64,000 bases of DNA from Cyanobium sp. N.Huapi 1H5. GTDB lineage: Bacteria; Cyanobacteriota; Cyanobacteriia; PCC-6307; Cyanobiaceae. Within the stretch, counting starts at the first letter, position 1; each line of letters starts with the position of its first letter. The stretch is from NCBI RefSeq assembly GCF_024345535.1, contig NZ_JAGQBH010000001.1, positions 434,001 through 498,000 on the forward strand, given 5' to 3'. Below the pieces are notes generated by a model. That model was not told the origin of the DNA. It searched no databases and was given only the letters and a program-made list of their open reading frames with translations. A program made the translations under genes and the position numbers. This document shows positions 35,026 to 47,693 of this stretch, in pieces.

Positions 35026-35859
35026 ATGCAGACCCTGACGTCGCCCCAGCCCACCACCACCGGCGCCGCCGAACCGTTTCTGGTGATCGACGGGGTCAGC
35101 AAGGTCTACCCCACCCCCGGCGGGCCCTACACCGTGCTGGACAACATCAGCCTGGAGGTGGCCGAGGGGGAGTTCATCTGTGTCATCGGCCATTCCGGAT
35201 GCGGCAAATCCACCCTGCTCGATCTGGTCTCCGGCTTCGGCCAGCCCACCAGCGGCGAGGTGCGACTGGAGTCGGTGCCGATCCGGGAACCGGGACCGGA
35301 CCGGATGGTGGTGTTCCAGAACTATTCCCTGCTGCCCTGGATGTCGGCCGCCGAAAACGTGGCCCTGGCGGTGAACAACGTGTTCCCCCACCTCAAACGC
35401 AACGGCGACGCCAGCCGGATCGTGGAGAGCCACCTGGCCATGGTGGGGCTGAGTGAGGCCGCCGACAAGAAGCCGGGCAGCCTCTCGGGAGGGATGAAGC
35501 AGCGGGTCTCGATCGCCCGGGCCCTGGCCCTGCAGCCCAAGGTGCTGATCCTCGATGAACCCTTCGGCGCCCTGGATCCGATCACCAAGGAGGAGCTGCA
35601 GGAGGAGCTGCTGAAGATCTGGCAGGAGCACCGGGTGACCGTGCTGATGATCACCCACTCGATCGATGAGGCCCTGTTCCTCGCCGACCGGGTGGTGATG
35701 ATGACCAACGGCCCGGCGGCGACGATCGGCGAGATCCTCGAGCTGCCCTTCCCCCGTCCCCGCCAGCGGGCCCAGCTGATGGAGATGCCGGAGTACTACG
35801 ACTACCGGAACCACGCCCTCGACTTCCTCTACCGCCGTTTCGCCCACGACGACCAGTGA
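35026..35859 (+). CDS. nrtD: NrtD, nitrate ABC transporter ATPase
   Basis: A 277-residue single ABC domain: Walker A GHSGCGKSTLL, Q-loop MVVFQNYSLLPW, signature LSGGMKQRVSIARAL and Walker B VLILDEPFGALDP. It pairs with NrtC to form an asymmetric ATPase dimer. It begins 38 bp after nrtC. Its stop overlaps the start of the CRP-like gene (GTGA, 35856-35859). Confidence 0.95.
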   Translation: MQTLTSPQPTTTGAAEPFLVIDGVSKVYPTPGGPYTVLDNISLEVAEGEFICVIGHSGCGKSTLLDLVSGFGQPTSGEVRLESVPIREPGPDRMVVFQNYSLLPWMSAAENVALAVNNVFPHLKRNGDASRIVESHLAMVGLSEAADKKPGSLSGGMKQRVSIARALALQPKVLILDEPFGALDPITKEELQEELLKIWQEHRVTVLMITHSIDEALFLADRVVMMTNGPAATIGEILELPFPRPRQRAQLMEMPEYYDYRNHALDFLYRRFAHDDQ

Positions 35860-36461
35860 GGCCGCCACGCCAGGAATGGGTGACGATCGCTGAAGGCCAC
35901 ACCCTGCTACTGGAACCTGACCGTCAGGATGGCGCCCGCTGTTTCCTGATCGAACGGGGGCTGCTGAAGGTGTCGTTGTCCTCCACCGACGGCCAGCCCA
36001 TCACCCTGGGATTCCTCCAGGCCGGCGACCAGCTGCCGCTGGAGTTTCAGCGGCGGGCCACCATGCACCTGGAGGCCATCACCCCGGTACAGCTGAGCGA
36101 ATGCGGCGGGGAAGCGCCCCAGCCAGGGCAGCACAGCCTCAATGACTGGGCCGTGGATCTGCTGCTGATCCGCCGGCTCACCACGGCCGAGCAACGGCTC
36201 ACGGCCCTGCTGCGGCTGCTGGCCGAACGCATCGGCCGTCGTCACAAGGACTGGTATGTACTGCCCATCCAGCTCACCCACGCCCAGATCGCCGATCTGA
36301 TCGGCCACACACGGGTGACGGTGACCCAGCAGTTCTCACTGCTTCGCCGCGCCCGCTTGATCGAGACCTGCCGGGGCCCGGCCGGTGACCTGCGCTTGGC
36401 TCCGGGACTGGTGGAGCCGGTGGTCGCTGACCTAGTGGCCGGCCTGCGGCCGATCGGCTGA
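35856..36461 (+). CDS. CRP/FNR-family transcription regulator, NtcA-like HTH
   Basis: A 201-residue regulator. Residues about 10-85 are a short effector (cNMP-fold) domain (CFLIERGLLKVSL, ITLGFLQAGDQLPLE). A dimer helix follows (LLLIRRLTTAEQRLTALLRLLAERIG), then the HTH LTHAQIADLIGHTRVTVTQQF, very close to the NtcA helix (TRVTVTR). No cAMP-binding signature is visible. It starts with a GTG overlapping the nrtD stop by 4 bp, so it is made with the transporter, and its end overlaps narB (convergent) by 30 bp. A local regulator of nitrate genes is inferred; it is not NtcA itself, because the effector domain is reduced. Confidence 0.82.
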   Translation: MRPPRQEWVTIAEGHTLLLEPDRQDGARCFLIERGLLKVSLSSTDGQPITLGFLQAGDQLPLEFQRRATMHLEAITPVQLSECGGEAPQPGQHSLNDWAVDLLLIRRLTTAEQRLTALLRLLAERIGRRHKDWYVLPIQLTHAQIADLIGHTRVTVTQQFSLLRRARLIETCRGPAGDLRLAPGLVEPVVADLVAGLRPIG

Positions 36462-38651
36462 AGGATCACCAGGGACCGGCGGCGCCAGCGAAGAGGCCGC
36501 CACCGGATGCAGCGTCACCGCCGCGGCCTTGAGCTCCGGCTGCTGGGAGATCGGGCAACCCAGGGCGTGCATCAGCCGGTTGGCTTCGCAGGCCTGCTCC
36601 TGGGCCGCCCCCCAGTGCATCGGTAGGAACACCGTGCCCTGGCGGATGCGGTCGGTGACGAGCACCCGGGCCGTCACGGCAGCCCGCCGGGAGCTCACCT
36701 CGGCACGGCCGCCATCGACCAGTCCGTGGGCCCGGGCGTCGGCGGGATGGACCTCCAGCAGCGGCTCGGCATGGGGCCGCAGCAACCGCTCGACCTGGCC
36801 CGTACGGGTCATGGTGTGCCACTGCTCCAGGTAACGGCCCACGGTGAGCACCAGGGGGTAGTCGCCATCGGGGGGTTCCCCCAGGCCCATCGGCTGCTCG
36901 CTGATCAGCCGGGCCCGGCCGGAGGGGGTGGGGAAGCGGCCGGAGGTGTGCAGGCGCGGGGCACCGCCTCCGGGCGCCGTGCCGGCGGGGAAGGGCCACT
37001 GCTGGGGGCCGTGCTCCTGCAGCAGCCCATGGCTGAGGCCGCTCAGATCGCACACCCGGCCCGCGGTGATGGCCGCGAACTCGGCGAACACCTCGGCTGA
37101 GGAGCCATAGCGGAACTGCTCCTCGAAGCCCAGACGCCGGCCCAGTTCGGCGAAGATCGCCCAGTCGGGACGGGCCTGGCCGGGGGGCGCGCGGAAGGCC
37201 GGGCACAGGGTCACGCGGCGCTCGGAATTGGTCATCACCCCGGCCTTCTCGCTCCACTGCGCCGCCGGCAGCACCAGGTGGGCGATGGCGGCGGTTTCGG
37301 TGCCGGCGTAGGCCTCACTGAGCACCACCATCGGGCAGCGGGCCACCGCGGCCCGCACCCGATCGAGCCAGGGGAGGCTCACCAGCGGGTTGGTGGCCGC
37401 CACCCACCAGAGCCCCAGGGCCCCCCGCTCCATCGCCTCGATCTGCTCCCACACGGTGAGGCCCGAGTCCGGCGCGATGCTCCCCGGCGCCAGGCCCCAG
37501 TGCCGCTCGATCTCGCTGCGGTGGCCGGCGTCGGTGACGGAGCGGTAGCCCGGCAGCAGCCGGGCCAGGCCACCGGCCTCCCGGCCCCCCATCGCATTGG
37601 GCTGGCCGGTGAGGGAGAAGGGCCCCGCCCCGGGCCTGCCGATCTGGCCGCTGACCAGATGCAGGTTGATGATCCCCGCCACGGTGGCGGTGCCCTCCAC
37701 GCTCTGGTTCACCCCCATCGACCAGAGGCTCACCACGCCGGTGCTGGCCGCCCAGCGGGCCGCCAGCTGGCGCAGCTGCCGCTCCTCGATGCCGCAGAAC
37801 AGACTCACCTTCTCGGGCGTCCAGCCCGCCCAGAGCTCCGCGAGCGCCTCGAAGCCCTCGGTGGACGCCGCCACGTAGTCCCGGTCCACCGCCCCCTGCT
37901 CCATCAGCAGGTGGCCAACGCCATGCAGCAGGGCCAGATCGGTGCCGGGCCGGATCGCCAGGTGCAGGTCGGCCGCGTCGCTGGTGGCGGTGGCGCGGGG
38001 ATCCACCACCACGATCTGCAGATCCTGCTTCTGCCTGCGCTTGCGCTTCAGCAGCCTCTGGAACAGCACCGGATGGCACTCGGCCGTGTTGGTGCCGATC
38101 AGCAGCACGGTATCCGCCTGATCGAGGTCGTCGTAGCAGCAGGGGGGGCCGTCGCTGCCGAAGCTGCGCATGTAGCCGGAGACCGCCGAACTCATGCACA
38201 GCCGTGAGTTGGCATCGAAGTTGTTGCTGCCCAGCGCCCCCTTGATGAGCTTGTTGGCCACGTAGTAGTCCTCGGTGAGGAACTGCCCGGAGCCGTACAT
38301 GGCGATCCCTTCCGGTCCCTGCTCGGCCAGGGTGCGGCGCACCTGGGCCTCGATCAGGTCGAAGGCCCGGTCCCAGCCGATCGGTTCGAAGGGCTGGTCG
38401 GTGCGCGGCCGGTAAAGCGGGGTGGTGAGGCGGTTGCGGTGCAGGGTCTCACCCACCGTGGCCCCCTTGACGCAGACCTGCCCCAGGGAGGAGGGGTGGT
38501 GGCGGTCGCCGCGGGCCGTCCAGGTCGCCTCGCCGGCGGCGGTAGCCGCCGCGGGGGGCTTCATCTCCAGACCGCAGCCGACGCCGCAGTAGGGACATTG
38601 GGCCCGGGCCGGGCCGTCGGAGGGGGAGGGAGGCGTGGCGGGGAGGCTCAA
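36432..38651 (-). CDS. narB: NarB, assimilatory nitrate reductase
   Basis: Ferredoxin-dependent reduction of nitrate to nitrite at a molybdenum bis-MGD centre. The 739-residue protein has the N-terminal 4Fe-4S motif Cys19-x2-Cys22-x3-Cys26...Cys60 (CPYCGVGC, VCVKG). It then shows MYGSGQFLTEDYYVANKLIKG, NSRLCMSSAVSGY, SMGVNQSVEGT and the C-terminal molydopterin dinucleotide-binding part (TVGRYLEQWHTMTRTG, FLPMHWG). Length is as in cyanobacterial NarB. It converges on the CRP-like gene. No narM is present in the window. Confidence 0.96.
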   Translation of the reverse strand: MSLPATPPSPSDGPARAQCPYCGVGCGLEMKPPAAATAAGEATWTARGDRHHPSSLGQVCVKGATVGETLHRNRLTTPLYRPRTDQPFEPIGWDRAFDLIEAQVRRTLAEQGPEGIAMYGSGQFLTEDYYVANKLIKGALGSNNFDANSRLCMSSAVSGYMRSFGSDGPPCCYDDLDQADTVLLIGTNTAECHPVLFQRLLKRKRRQKQDLQIVVVDPRATATSDAADLHLAIRPGTDLALLHGVGHLLMEQGAVDRDYVAASTEGFEALAELWAGWTPEKVSLFCGIEERQLRQLAARWAASTGVVSLWSMGVNQSVEGTATVAGIINLHLVSGQIGRPGAGPFSLTGQPNAMGGREAGGLARLLPGYRSVTDAGHRSEIERHWGLAPGSIAPDSGLTVWEQIEAMERGALGLWWVAATNPLVSLPWLDRVRAAVARCPMVVLSEAYAGTETAAIAHLVLPAAQWSEKAGVMTNSERRVTLCPAFRAPPGQARPDWAIFAELGRRLGFEEQFRYGSSAEVFAEFAAITAGRVCDLSGLSHGLLQEHGPQQWPFPAGTAPGGGAPRLHTSGRFPTPSGRARLISEQPMGLGEPPDGDYPLVLTVGRYLEQWHTMTRTGQVERLLRPHAEPLLEVHPADARAHGLVDGGRAEVSSRRAAVTARVLVTDRIRQGTVFLPMHWGAAQEQACEANRLMHALGCPISQQPELKAAAVTLHPVAASSLAPPVPGDPSADRPQAGH

Positions 38652-38751
38652 GATGGCGGGGGGACGACAGCGACTGGCAGCCTCCCGGCGGACGTTCGGG
38701 CGTCCGCTGCGGCCACCCCCATCACCACTTTGGCCGGAGCACCGAGCTTAA

Positions 38752-39408
38752 GTGAGTGTCACGACGTCATACCCCGAGAGCCCTTCCGTGACAACGATTC
38801 AGAACGGCCCAACCGCCAGCCCCACCGGCCCCGTTGAGGTGGTCCTGATCCGTCACGGCGAAACGGAATGGAGCCTCTCGGGCCAGCACACCGGCAGCAC
38901 CGACATCCCCCTCACCGCGCGCGGGGAGGCGGCGGCCCGCAGCCTCGCGCCGCTGCTGGCGGGAAGCCAGTTCTCCCTGGTGCTGTGCAGCCCCCTGCAG
39001 CGGGCGCGGCGCACCTGCGAACTGGCGGGCCTGGCGGCCCAGGCCTGCCTCGAGCCCGATCTGGTCGAGTGGAACTACGGGGCCTACGAAGGTCTGACGA
39101 CCACGGCGATCGAGCGGGATCGGCCGGGCTGGATGGTGTTCCGGGATGGCTGTCCCGACGGGGAGAGTCCCGCCCAGGTGGGGGAACGGGTGGACCGGGT
39201 GATCGGCCGGCTGCGGCAGGAGGGCGGCAGGGTGGCCCTGGTCGCCCACGGGCATCTGCTGAGGGTGTTCGTGGCGCGCTGGATCGGTCTGACGCCCAGC
39301 CACGGCGCCCATTTCCTGCTCGACACCGCCACCCTCACGGTGCTCTCTGATTACCGCGGCCTGCCGGCCGTGAAGTGCTGGAACGCCCCCCTGGCTCCGG
39401 GCCCCTGA
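38752..39408 (+). CDS. histidine phosphatase family protein
   Basis: A 218-residue phosphoglycerate-mutase-like phosphatase. The catalytic RHG motif is in VVLIRHGETEWSLSGQHTG, with LTARGEAAARSLAPLL, SPLQRARRTCELAG, EWNYGAYEGLTT and LVAHGHLLRVFVARWIG (second His). The substrate is unknown; candidates include alpha-ribazole phosphate and sugar phosphates. Starts with GTG 38752 or GTG 38788; the conserved part begins near residue 28, so the shorter form is plausible. Divergent from narB. Confidence 0.87.
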   Translation: MSVTTSYPESPSVTTIQNGPTASPTGPVEVVLIRHGETEWSLSGQHTGSTDIPLTARGEAAARSLAPLLAGSQFSLVLCSPLQRARRTCELAGLAAQACLEPDLVEWNYGAYEGLTTTAIERDRPGWMVFRDGCPDGESPAQVGERVDRVIGRLRQEGGRVALVAHGHLLRVFVARWIGLTPSHGAHFLLDTATLTVLSDYRGLPAVKCWNAPLAPGP

Positions 39409-39518
39409 GGGCGGTCCATGTCGGATTCCTGACCCCCCCAAAGGAGAGCGGTTGATTTAACGGCTTTTCCACGTAGGCGGGCGAAAGTTGAGGTCACAGC
39501 CCCCTGCATGTGACGGCC

Positions 39519-41951
39519 ATGACCATCTCGACGATGGCCCCCTTCGAGGCCCCCGCCATGACGCCGGATCTGGAGCAGGAGCTGTCCCTGATCGATGCCT
39601 GGTGGCGCGCCGCCAACTATCTGGCGGTCGGGATGATCTATCTGCGGGACAACCCGCTGCTGGCCCAGCCGCTGCGCCATGAGCACGTCAAGGCCCGGCT
39701 GCTGGGGCACTGGGGCTCCTCCCCCGGCCAGGCCTTCCTCTGGGCCCATGCCAACCGGGCGATCCGCCGCCACGACGTCGACATGATCTACCTGTCGGGG
39801 CCGGGTCACGGCGCCCCCGGCGTGCTCGGGCCCACCTACCTCGACGGCAGCTACAGCGAGGTGTACCCGGACAAGAGCCAGGACAGCGAGGGGATGCGCC
39901 GCTTCTTCAAGCAGTTCTCCTTCCCCGGCCACATCGGCAGCCACTGCACCCCGGAAACCCCTGGTTCGATCCATGAGGGCGGCGAACTCGGCTACGTGCT
40001 CTCCCACGCCTGCGGGGCGGTCTTCGACAACCCCGACCTGATCGCCCTGGCCTGCGTGGGTGATGGCGAGGCCGAGACCGGCCCCCTGGCCACCTCCTGG
40101 CACATCAACAAGTTCCTGAATCCGATCGGCGACGGGGCGGTGCTGCCGGTGCTGCACCTCAACGGCTACAAGATCGCCAACCCCACCCTGCTGGCCCGCA
40201 TCCCCCACGAGGAGCTGGCCAGCCTGATGCGCGGCTACGGCTGGGAGCCGATCTTCGTCGAAGGCCACGAGCCCATGGCCATGCACCGGTCCATGGCGGC
40301 CGCCATGGACCAGGCGGTCGGTCGCATCCTGCAGATCCGCGCCGAGGCCCGCGCCAGCGGCGAAGCGGTCCGCCCCGCCTGGCCGATGATCGTGCTGCGC
40401 TCGCCCAAGGGGTGGACCGGGCCTTCCTGCCTGCACGGCAAGAAGCTGGAGGGCTTCTGGCGCTCCCACCAGGTGCCCCTGGCCGCGCCGAACACCGACC
40501 CCGAGGAACTGCTCCTGCTGGAGGAGTGGCTGCGCAGCTACCGGCCCTGGGAACTGTTCGACGAGCACGGCACCCTGCGACCGGAACTGCAGGCGCTCTC
40601 CCCGCAGGGCCACCGGCGGATGGGCTCCAACCCCCACGCCAACGGCGGCCTGCTGCGCCGCAAGCTGCAGTTCCCCCCCCTCGAGGACTACGCGGTGGAG
40701 GTGGCGGCCCCCGGCACCACGGAGGTGGAGAACACCTTCCCGCTCGGCGAGCTGCTGCGCGACATCATCCAGTCGAACCCCGTGTCGATGCGGGTGTTCG
40801 GCCCTGACGAAACCGCCTCCAACCGCCTGCAGGCCATCTATGAGGTGAGCAAGAAGGTGTGGATGGAGGAATTCCTCCCGGAAGACCTCAACGGCAGTGA
40901 ACTGGCCCGTAGCGGACGGGTGGTGGAGATGCTCAGCGAGCACACCCTGGTGGGAATGATGGAGGGCTACCTGCTCACCGGGCGCTACGGCTTCTTCCAC
41001 ACCTACGAGGCCTTCGCCCACGTGATCGCCTCGATGTTCAACCAGCACGCCAAGTGGCTGGAATCCTGCCTGCTGCATGCCACCTGGCGGGCCCCGATCG
41101 GCCCCTGGAACTGCCTGATCTCCTCGACGGTGTGGCGGCAGGACCATAACGGCTTCACCCACCAGGACCCCGGCTTCATCGACCTGGCGGGCAACAAGAG
41201 CGGTGATGTGGTGCGGGTGTACCTGCCGGCCGATGCCAACTGCCTGCTGGCGGTGGCGGAGGAGGCCCTGCAGGAGACGAACGTCTGCAACATCATCGTC
41301 TCCGACAAGCAGAAGCACCTCCAGTACTTCACCCTGGAGCAGGCCCGGCGCCATGTGGCCAAGGGGGTGAGCATCGTCGGCTGGGCCAGCAACGACGACT
41401 GCGGCGCCACCCCCGATGAGCCGGATGTGGTGATGGCCTGCGCCGGCGACATCCCCACCAAGGAGACCCTGGCGGCGGTGGAGATCCTGCACCGGGAGAT
41501 CCCCAGCCTGCGGATCCGGGTGATCAACGTGGTCAAGCTGTTCGCCCTCACCGAGCCGAACGAGCATCCCCATGGCCTCAGCGACCGGGACTTCGACACC
41601 CTGTTCACCACCGACCGGCCGGTGATCTTCAACTTCCACGGCTACCCCTGGCTGATCCACCGGCTCACCTACCGCCGCACCAACCACGCCAACATCCACG
41701 TGCGGGGTTACAAGGAGAAGGGCAACATCAACACGCCGCTCGAACTGGCGATGAACAACCAGATCGATCGCTTCAATCTGGTCATCGACGTCGTGAACCG
41801 GGTGCCCTTCCTGCGCTCCCGCGCCGCCCACGTCAAGGAGCGGATGCAGGACGCGATCCTGTCCCACCGGGCCTATGCCCACACCCACGGCACCGATGCC
41901 CCGGAGGTGACCGACTGGCGCTGGACGCCCCCGGCGGCCGCGCAGGGATGA
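39519..41951 (+). CDS. xfp: phosphoketolase (Xfp)
   Basis: TPP-dependent cleavage of xylulose-5-phosphate (and/or fructose-6-phosphate) to acetyl phosphate. The 810-residue protein has [20 protein letters not shown], the TPP/Mg motif [25 protein letters not shown] and late [18 protein letters not shown], all typical. Start at ATG 39519; GTG 39510 would add three residues. The stop overlaps the acetate kinase ATG (ATGA 41948-41951), coupling acetyl phosphate production to its use for ATP. Upstream TTGATT at 39452-39457 might be a -35 element but no good -10 follows. Confidence 0.95.
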   Translation: MTISTMAPFEAPAMTPDLEQELSLIDAWWRAANYLAVGMIYLRDNPLLAQPLRHEHVKARLLGHWGSSPGQAFLWAHANRAIRRHDVDMIYLSGPGHGAPGVLGPTYLDGSYSEVYPDKSQDSEGMRRFFKQFSFPGHIGSHCTPETPGSIHEGGELGYVLSHACGAVFDNPDLIALACVGDGEAETGPLATSWHINKFLNPIGDGAVLPVLHLNGYKIANPTLLARIPHEELASLMRGYGWEPIFVEGHEPMAMHRSMAAAMDQAVGRILQIRAEARASGEAVRPAWPMIVLRSPKGWTGPSCLHGKKLEGFWRSHQVPLAAPNTDPEELLLLEEWLRSYRPWELFDEHGTLRPELQALSPQGHRRMGSNPHANGGLLRRKLQFPPLEDYAVEVAAPGTTEVENTFPLGELLRDIIQSNPVSMRVFGPDETASNRLQAIYEVSKKVWMEEFLPEDLNGSELARSGRVVEMLSEHTLVGMMEGYLLTGRYGFFHTYEAFAHVIASMFNQHAKWLESCLLHATWRAPIGPWNCLISSTVWRQDHNGFTHQDPGFIDLAGNKSGDVVRVYLPADANCLLAVAEEALQETNVCNIIVSDKQKHLQYFTLEQARRHVAKGVSIVGWASNDDCGATPDEPDVVMACAGDIPTKETLAAVEILHREIPSLRIRVINVVKLFALTEPNEHPHGLSDRDFDTLFTTDRPVIFNFHGYPWLIHRLTYRRTNHANIHVRGYKEKGNINTPLELAMNNQIDRFNLVIDVVNRVPFLRSRAAHVKERMQDAILSHRAYAHTHGTDAPEVTDWRWTPPAAAQG

Positions 41952-43033
41952 CCGAGCCGGCGACGCTGGCCGGCGGGGTGGCTGGGGAGGTGCTGGTGCT
42001 GAACGCCGGCAGCTCCAGCCTCAAGGTCTCCGTGCACACCCGCGCGGGGGACTGCCTCTGGAGGGACCAGCGCAGCTGGAGCGTCGGCGCCGCAGAGGGG
42101 GCCGCCCCGGAGGAACGCCTGGAGGCGGTGCTGGACGCCTGGCTGCCCGGGGCCCTCGCCGGCCGGGTCACCGGGCTGTCCGTCGTCGGCCACCGGGTCG
42201 TGCACGGCGGCGAGCGGTTCACGGCTCCGGTCCGGCTCGATGCCGCCCTGCTCGCGGTTCTGGAGGCGCTGGTGCCCCTGGCGCCGCTGCACAACGGTCC
42301 GGCCCTGCGGGTGATGCGCTGGCTCACCCGCTGGCAACCCGGGATCACCCAGTGGGCCTGCTTCGACACGGCCTTCCACGGCACCCTGCCGGAGGCCGCC
42401 CGCACCTACGCGATTCCGGCCCACTGGCGCGCCGAGGGCCTGCGGCGCTTCGGCTTCCACGGCCTCAACCACCAGCACGTGGCCGAAACCGTGGCCCGCC
42501 GCGGCGAGGAGCTGCGGCTGATCAGCTGCCACCTCGGCGCCGGCTGTTCCCTCTGCGCCATCCGGGGGGGCCGCAGCATCGCCACCACCATGGGCTACAC
42601 GCCCCTGGAGGGGCTGGTGATGGCCACCCGCAGCGGTTCCATCGATCCCGGCCTGCTGCTGCACCAGCTGCGCCGGGGCATCACGGCCGAGGAGCTCGAC
42701 CACGGGCTGCAACAGGAGAGCGGGCTGCTGGGCCTCTCGGGGCTCAGCGCCAGCATGAAGGACCTGCGCCAGGCCGCCGCCGCAGGCCACGCCGGTGCCC
42801 AGCTGGCGATCGCGGTGTTCCGCCACCAGCTGCTGCAGGGCATCGGGGCCATGGCCGCCAGCCTGGGCGGGGTCGACGTGATCGCCCTCACCGGCGGCAT
42901 CGGTGAACACGACCGGGCCCTGGGGGAGGAGCTGGAGGCGGCGCTGGCCTGGCTGGAGCCCTTTGAGCTGCTGCGGATCCCCGCCGATGAGGAGGGGGTG
43001 ATCGCCCGGCACTGCGGTGCGGCCGCCCCCTGA
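41948..43033 (+). CDS. ackA: AckA, acetate kinase
   Basis: Converts acetyl phosphate and ADP to acetate and ATP. The 361-residue protein has [63 protein letters not shown] and [21 protein letters not shown]. The family is usually near 400 residues, so this one is somewhat short, but all catalytic segments are present. It shares a 4-bp overlap with the phosphoketolase gene and ends 4 bp from the convergent sdhB stop. Confidence 0.93.
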   Translation: MTEPATLAGGVAGEVLVLNAGSSSLKVSVHTRAGDCLWRDQRSWSVGAAEGAAPEERLEAVLDAWLPGALAGRVTGLSVVGHRVVHGGERFTAPVRLDAALLAVLEALVPLAPLHNGPALRVMRWLTRWQPGITQWACFDTAFHGTLPEAARTYAIPAHWRAEGLRRFGFHGLNHQHVAETVARRGEELRLISCHLGAGCSLCAIRGGRSIATTMGYTPLEGLVMATRSGSIDPGLLLHQLRRGITAEELDHGLQQESGLLGLSGLSASMKDLRQAAAAGHAGAQLAIAVFRHQLLQGIGAMAASLGGVDVIALTGGIGEHDRALGEELEAALAWLEPFELLRIPADEEGVIARHCGAAAP

Positions 43034-43037
43034 AGCC

Positions 43038-43781
43038 TCAGGGGCGGCGCCAGGACTCGCGGTGCATCCAGCTGATCCAGTCGGCGGAGATCTGCTTGGG
43101 GCAGGCGGCCTCGCATTCCAGGTGGCTGCTGCAGCTGCCGAAGCCCTCGCTGACCATCCGGTCCTGCATGGCCCGGGCGCGCTGCAGCCGCTCCGGCTGG
43201 CCCTGGGGCAGCTGGCCCAGGTGCGCCAGCTTGGCGGCCACGAACAGACTGGCGGAGGCGTTGCGGCAGCTGGCCACGCAGGCGCCGCAGCCGATGCAGG
43301 CGGCGGTGTCGAAGGCCTGGGCCGCCTGCTCACGGCCGATCAGCAGGGCGTTGGCCTCCGGGGCACTGCCGGTGTTGATCGAGCAGTAGCCGCCGCTGGC
43401 GATGATCCGGTCGAAGGCGGAACGGTCCACGGCCAGGTCCTGCAGCACGGGAAAGGCCCGGGCGCGGAAGGGCTCCAGCGTCAGCACGGCGCCGTCGCGG
43501 AACTGGCGCAGGTAGAGCTGGCAGACACTGGTCGCCCGCTGGGGCCCCTGGGCCTGGCCGTTGACGAGAAAGCCGCAGGAGCCGCAGATGCCCTCGCGGC
43601 AGTCGTGCTCGAAGCCCACCGGCCGGCCACCGGCGGCGATCAGCCGTTCGTTGAGCAGGTCGAGGGCTTCCAGCAGGGAGAGGTCGGTGGACACCCCCTC
43701 CAGCCCATGGACCTCGAAGCTGCCGGGCTGGTCGGGACCGGCCTGGCGCCAGATCCTCAGGGTGAGGGAAATGGTGGGCAT
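43038..43781 (-). CDS. sdhB: SdhB, succinate dehydrogenase/fumarate reductase iron-sulfur subunit
   Basis: A 247-residue electron-transfer subunit. The 2Fe-2S ligands are in DCREGICGSCGFLV; the C-terminal clusters are bound by ACIGCGACVASCRN and SSHLECEAACPKQI. The start at ATG 43781 fits the TISLTLRIWRQ beginning of the family. Its partners sdhA and sdhC are 2 kb away on the same strand, separated by an oppositely oriented PAS-GGDEF-EAL gene. A 16-bp tandem repeat sits directly upstream. Confidence 0.93.
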   Translation of the reverse strand: MPTISLTLRIWRQAGPDQPGSFEVHGLEGVSTDLSLLEALDLLNERLIAAGGRPVGFEHDCREGICGSCGFLVNGQAQGPQRATSVCQLYLRQFRDGAVLTLEPFRARAFPVLQDLAVDRSAFDRIIASGGYCSINTGSAPEANALLIGREQAAQAFDTAACIGCGACVASCRNASASLFVAAKLAHLGQLPQGQPERLQRARAMQDRMVSEGFGSCSSHLECEAACPKQISADWISWMHRESWRRP

Positions 43782-43784
43782 GGG

Positions 43785-43848
43785 AACGGCCGTGGCGGGG
43801 ACAGCCGTGGCATGGAACAGCCGTGGCATGGGACAGCCGTGGCATGGG
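43785..43848. repeat. 16-bp tandem repeat upstream of sdhB
   Basis: Unit ACAGCCGTGGCATGGG occurs at 43801-43816, 43817-43832 and 43833-43848 (last base or one base varying), preceded by a degenerate copy at 43785-43800. It ends only 4 bp from the sdhB start codon. Each copy carries an ATG on the sdhB strand and the period is not a multiple of three. Confidence 0.85.
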
Positions 43849-45770
43849 GCTGCCGCTGGCGGGCCCCGGAAGGCGCCAGGGACGACCCAGATTCTGCCGT
43901 TCCGGCGGCGGGGATGTTGTCGTTCCGCTTCATCCCCGCCGCAATGGCCCCGGTCCCAAGGCGAAAGATGCAATACTCAGTCAATTTTCAGAAAATAGGG
44001 TTCCGGCCCGCCATGCCCGATCGGGTCCCTGCTGCCGCGTGAACGATCACCGAAAACTTGTCGTGGAGCTTCGCCGGTCGATGGGACGGCTTGAGGCGGC
44101 CCTCGGCACGATCAGCGATGCCCTGGTGATCACCAGCTGCGAAGGGCGGGTGCTGTGGTGCAACGCCAGCTACGCGCGGCTGGTGGACCGCACCCCCCCG
44201 GCGGTCCTGGGGGAATCGATCTACGACCAGCTGCCCCGCGACTGCGACAGTGCCCCCCTGCTCAACCCGGAGCTGGTGCTCGCCGGCGGCGACCTGGGGG
44301 GCCACTTCACCCGGGTGCTGGACCGCAGCGAACTGCGGGCCATCGAGATCGAGTGGAAGCCCATCCGCAGCGAGCGGCTGCGGCCCCTCATCTTCTGCTT
44401 CCGGGACGTCAGCGCCCTGCTCTCCTACGAGCAGCTGCGGGTCGAGGCCGAGCGGATCGAGCGGCGCCGCCAGCAGACCGAGAACCTGAACCGGGCCCTG
44501 GAACTGGAACGGCTCGCCCTGGCCACCAAGGTGATGGAGTGTCCGGTCACCGGCCTGCCCAACCGCCGCGGACTTCACGTCAGCATCCGGGCCGCCCTCA
44601 AGACCCAGCGCCAGAGCGGCGGCCGGATCAGCATCCTGTTCTGCGATCTCAACAGCTTCAAGGAGATCAACGATCTGCACGGCCATCAGATCGGCGATGA
44701 CCTGCTGATCGAGATCGGCCGCCGGCTGCAGCACTCCCTGCGCTTCGGCGACATCCTTTCCCGCCTCGGTGGCGATGAGTTCGTCGTGCTGACGATGGGC
44801 ATCTTCAATGAGGCCGATGCCCTGCAGCTGGCGATGCGCCTCAATGACGCCGTCGGTCAGGCGTGGTCGGTGGAGGACCACACGATCCGCCCGTCGATGA
44901 GCATCGGCATCACCATCTCGGACGATCCGGACATCTCCGTCGATGAGTTGATCCGGCGGGCGGATCTCGCCATGTACGAAGCCAAGACCAACGACCAGCA
45001 CATCGCTTTTTACCATTCCTCCATCGACAAAAAGGTCCGCAAGAACATCCATCTGCGCCATCAGCTGGAGGGGGCGATCCAGCACGAGGCCATGTTCCTG
45101 GCCTATCAGCCGATCGTCGGGCTGGAGGATCGGGCGGTGGTGGGGATGGAGGCGCTGCTGCGTCTCGGGGCGATCACGGCACCGATCGCCACCCCCTCGG
45201 AATTCATCCCGCTCGCCGAGCGCACGGCCCTGATCCTGCCGATCGGCCGCTGGGTGATCAGCGAAGCCCTCAGGCACCTGGCCGAGCTCCGCGCCAGCGG
45301 AACGGAGATCACCATGGCGATCAACGTGAGTCCCCTGCAGCTGAAGGAAAGCGGCCTCAGCGACTACTTCCTCACCCAGGCGGAACGGCTCGGGGTGGAT
45401 CCCGGCTGGACCGTGATCGAGGTGACCGAAAGCATCCTGATCGAGCACCCCGAACTGGCCACTTCCGAGCTGAGCCGGTTACGGGAGGCCGGCGTCAAGG
45501 TGCATCTCGATGACTTCGGCACGGGCTACTCCAGCATGTCGTGGCTGGCGCGGCTGCCGATCGACTCCATCAAGGTCGACCGCAGTTTCATCGCCGACTT
45601 TCTCAACGACCACCGCAAGGCCGTGGTGCTCGACGCCATGATCCGCCTCTCCCACGACCTGGGCCTGGGCCTGATCGCCGAAGGCATCGAGACCGCCGAG
45701 CAGCACGAAGGCCTGCTCGCCATGGGCTGCGACCAGGGCCAGGGGTTCTTCTTCGGGCGGCCCGAACCGC

Positions 45771-47689
<1,919 letters not shown>

Positions 47690-47693
<4 letters not shown>

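Noticed and set aside
39351-41888. 845-codon minus-strand frame opposite phosphoketolase
   Set aside because: Same reason: the plus strand has every phosphoketolase motif and this frame has none.
43785-43848. CRISPR array
   Set aside because: The repeats are directly adjacent 16-bp units without spacers and no cas gene is near.
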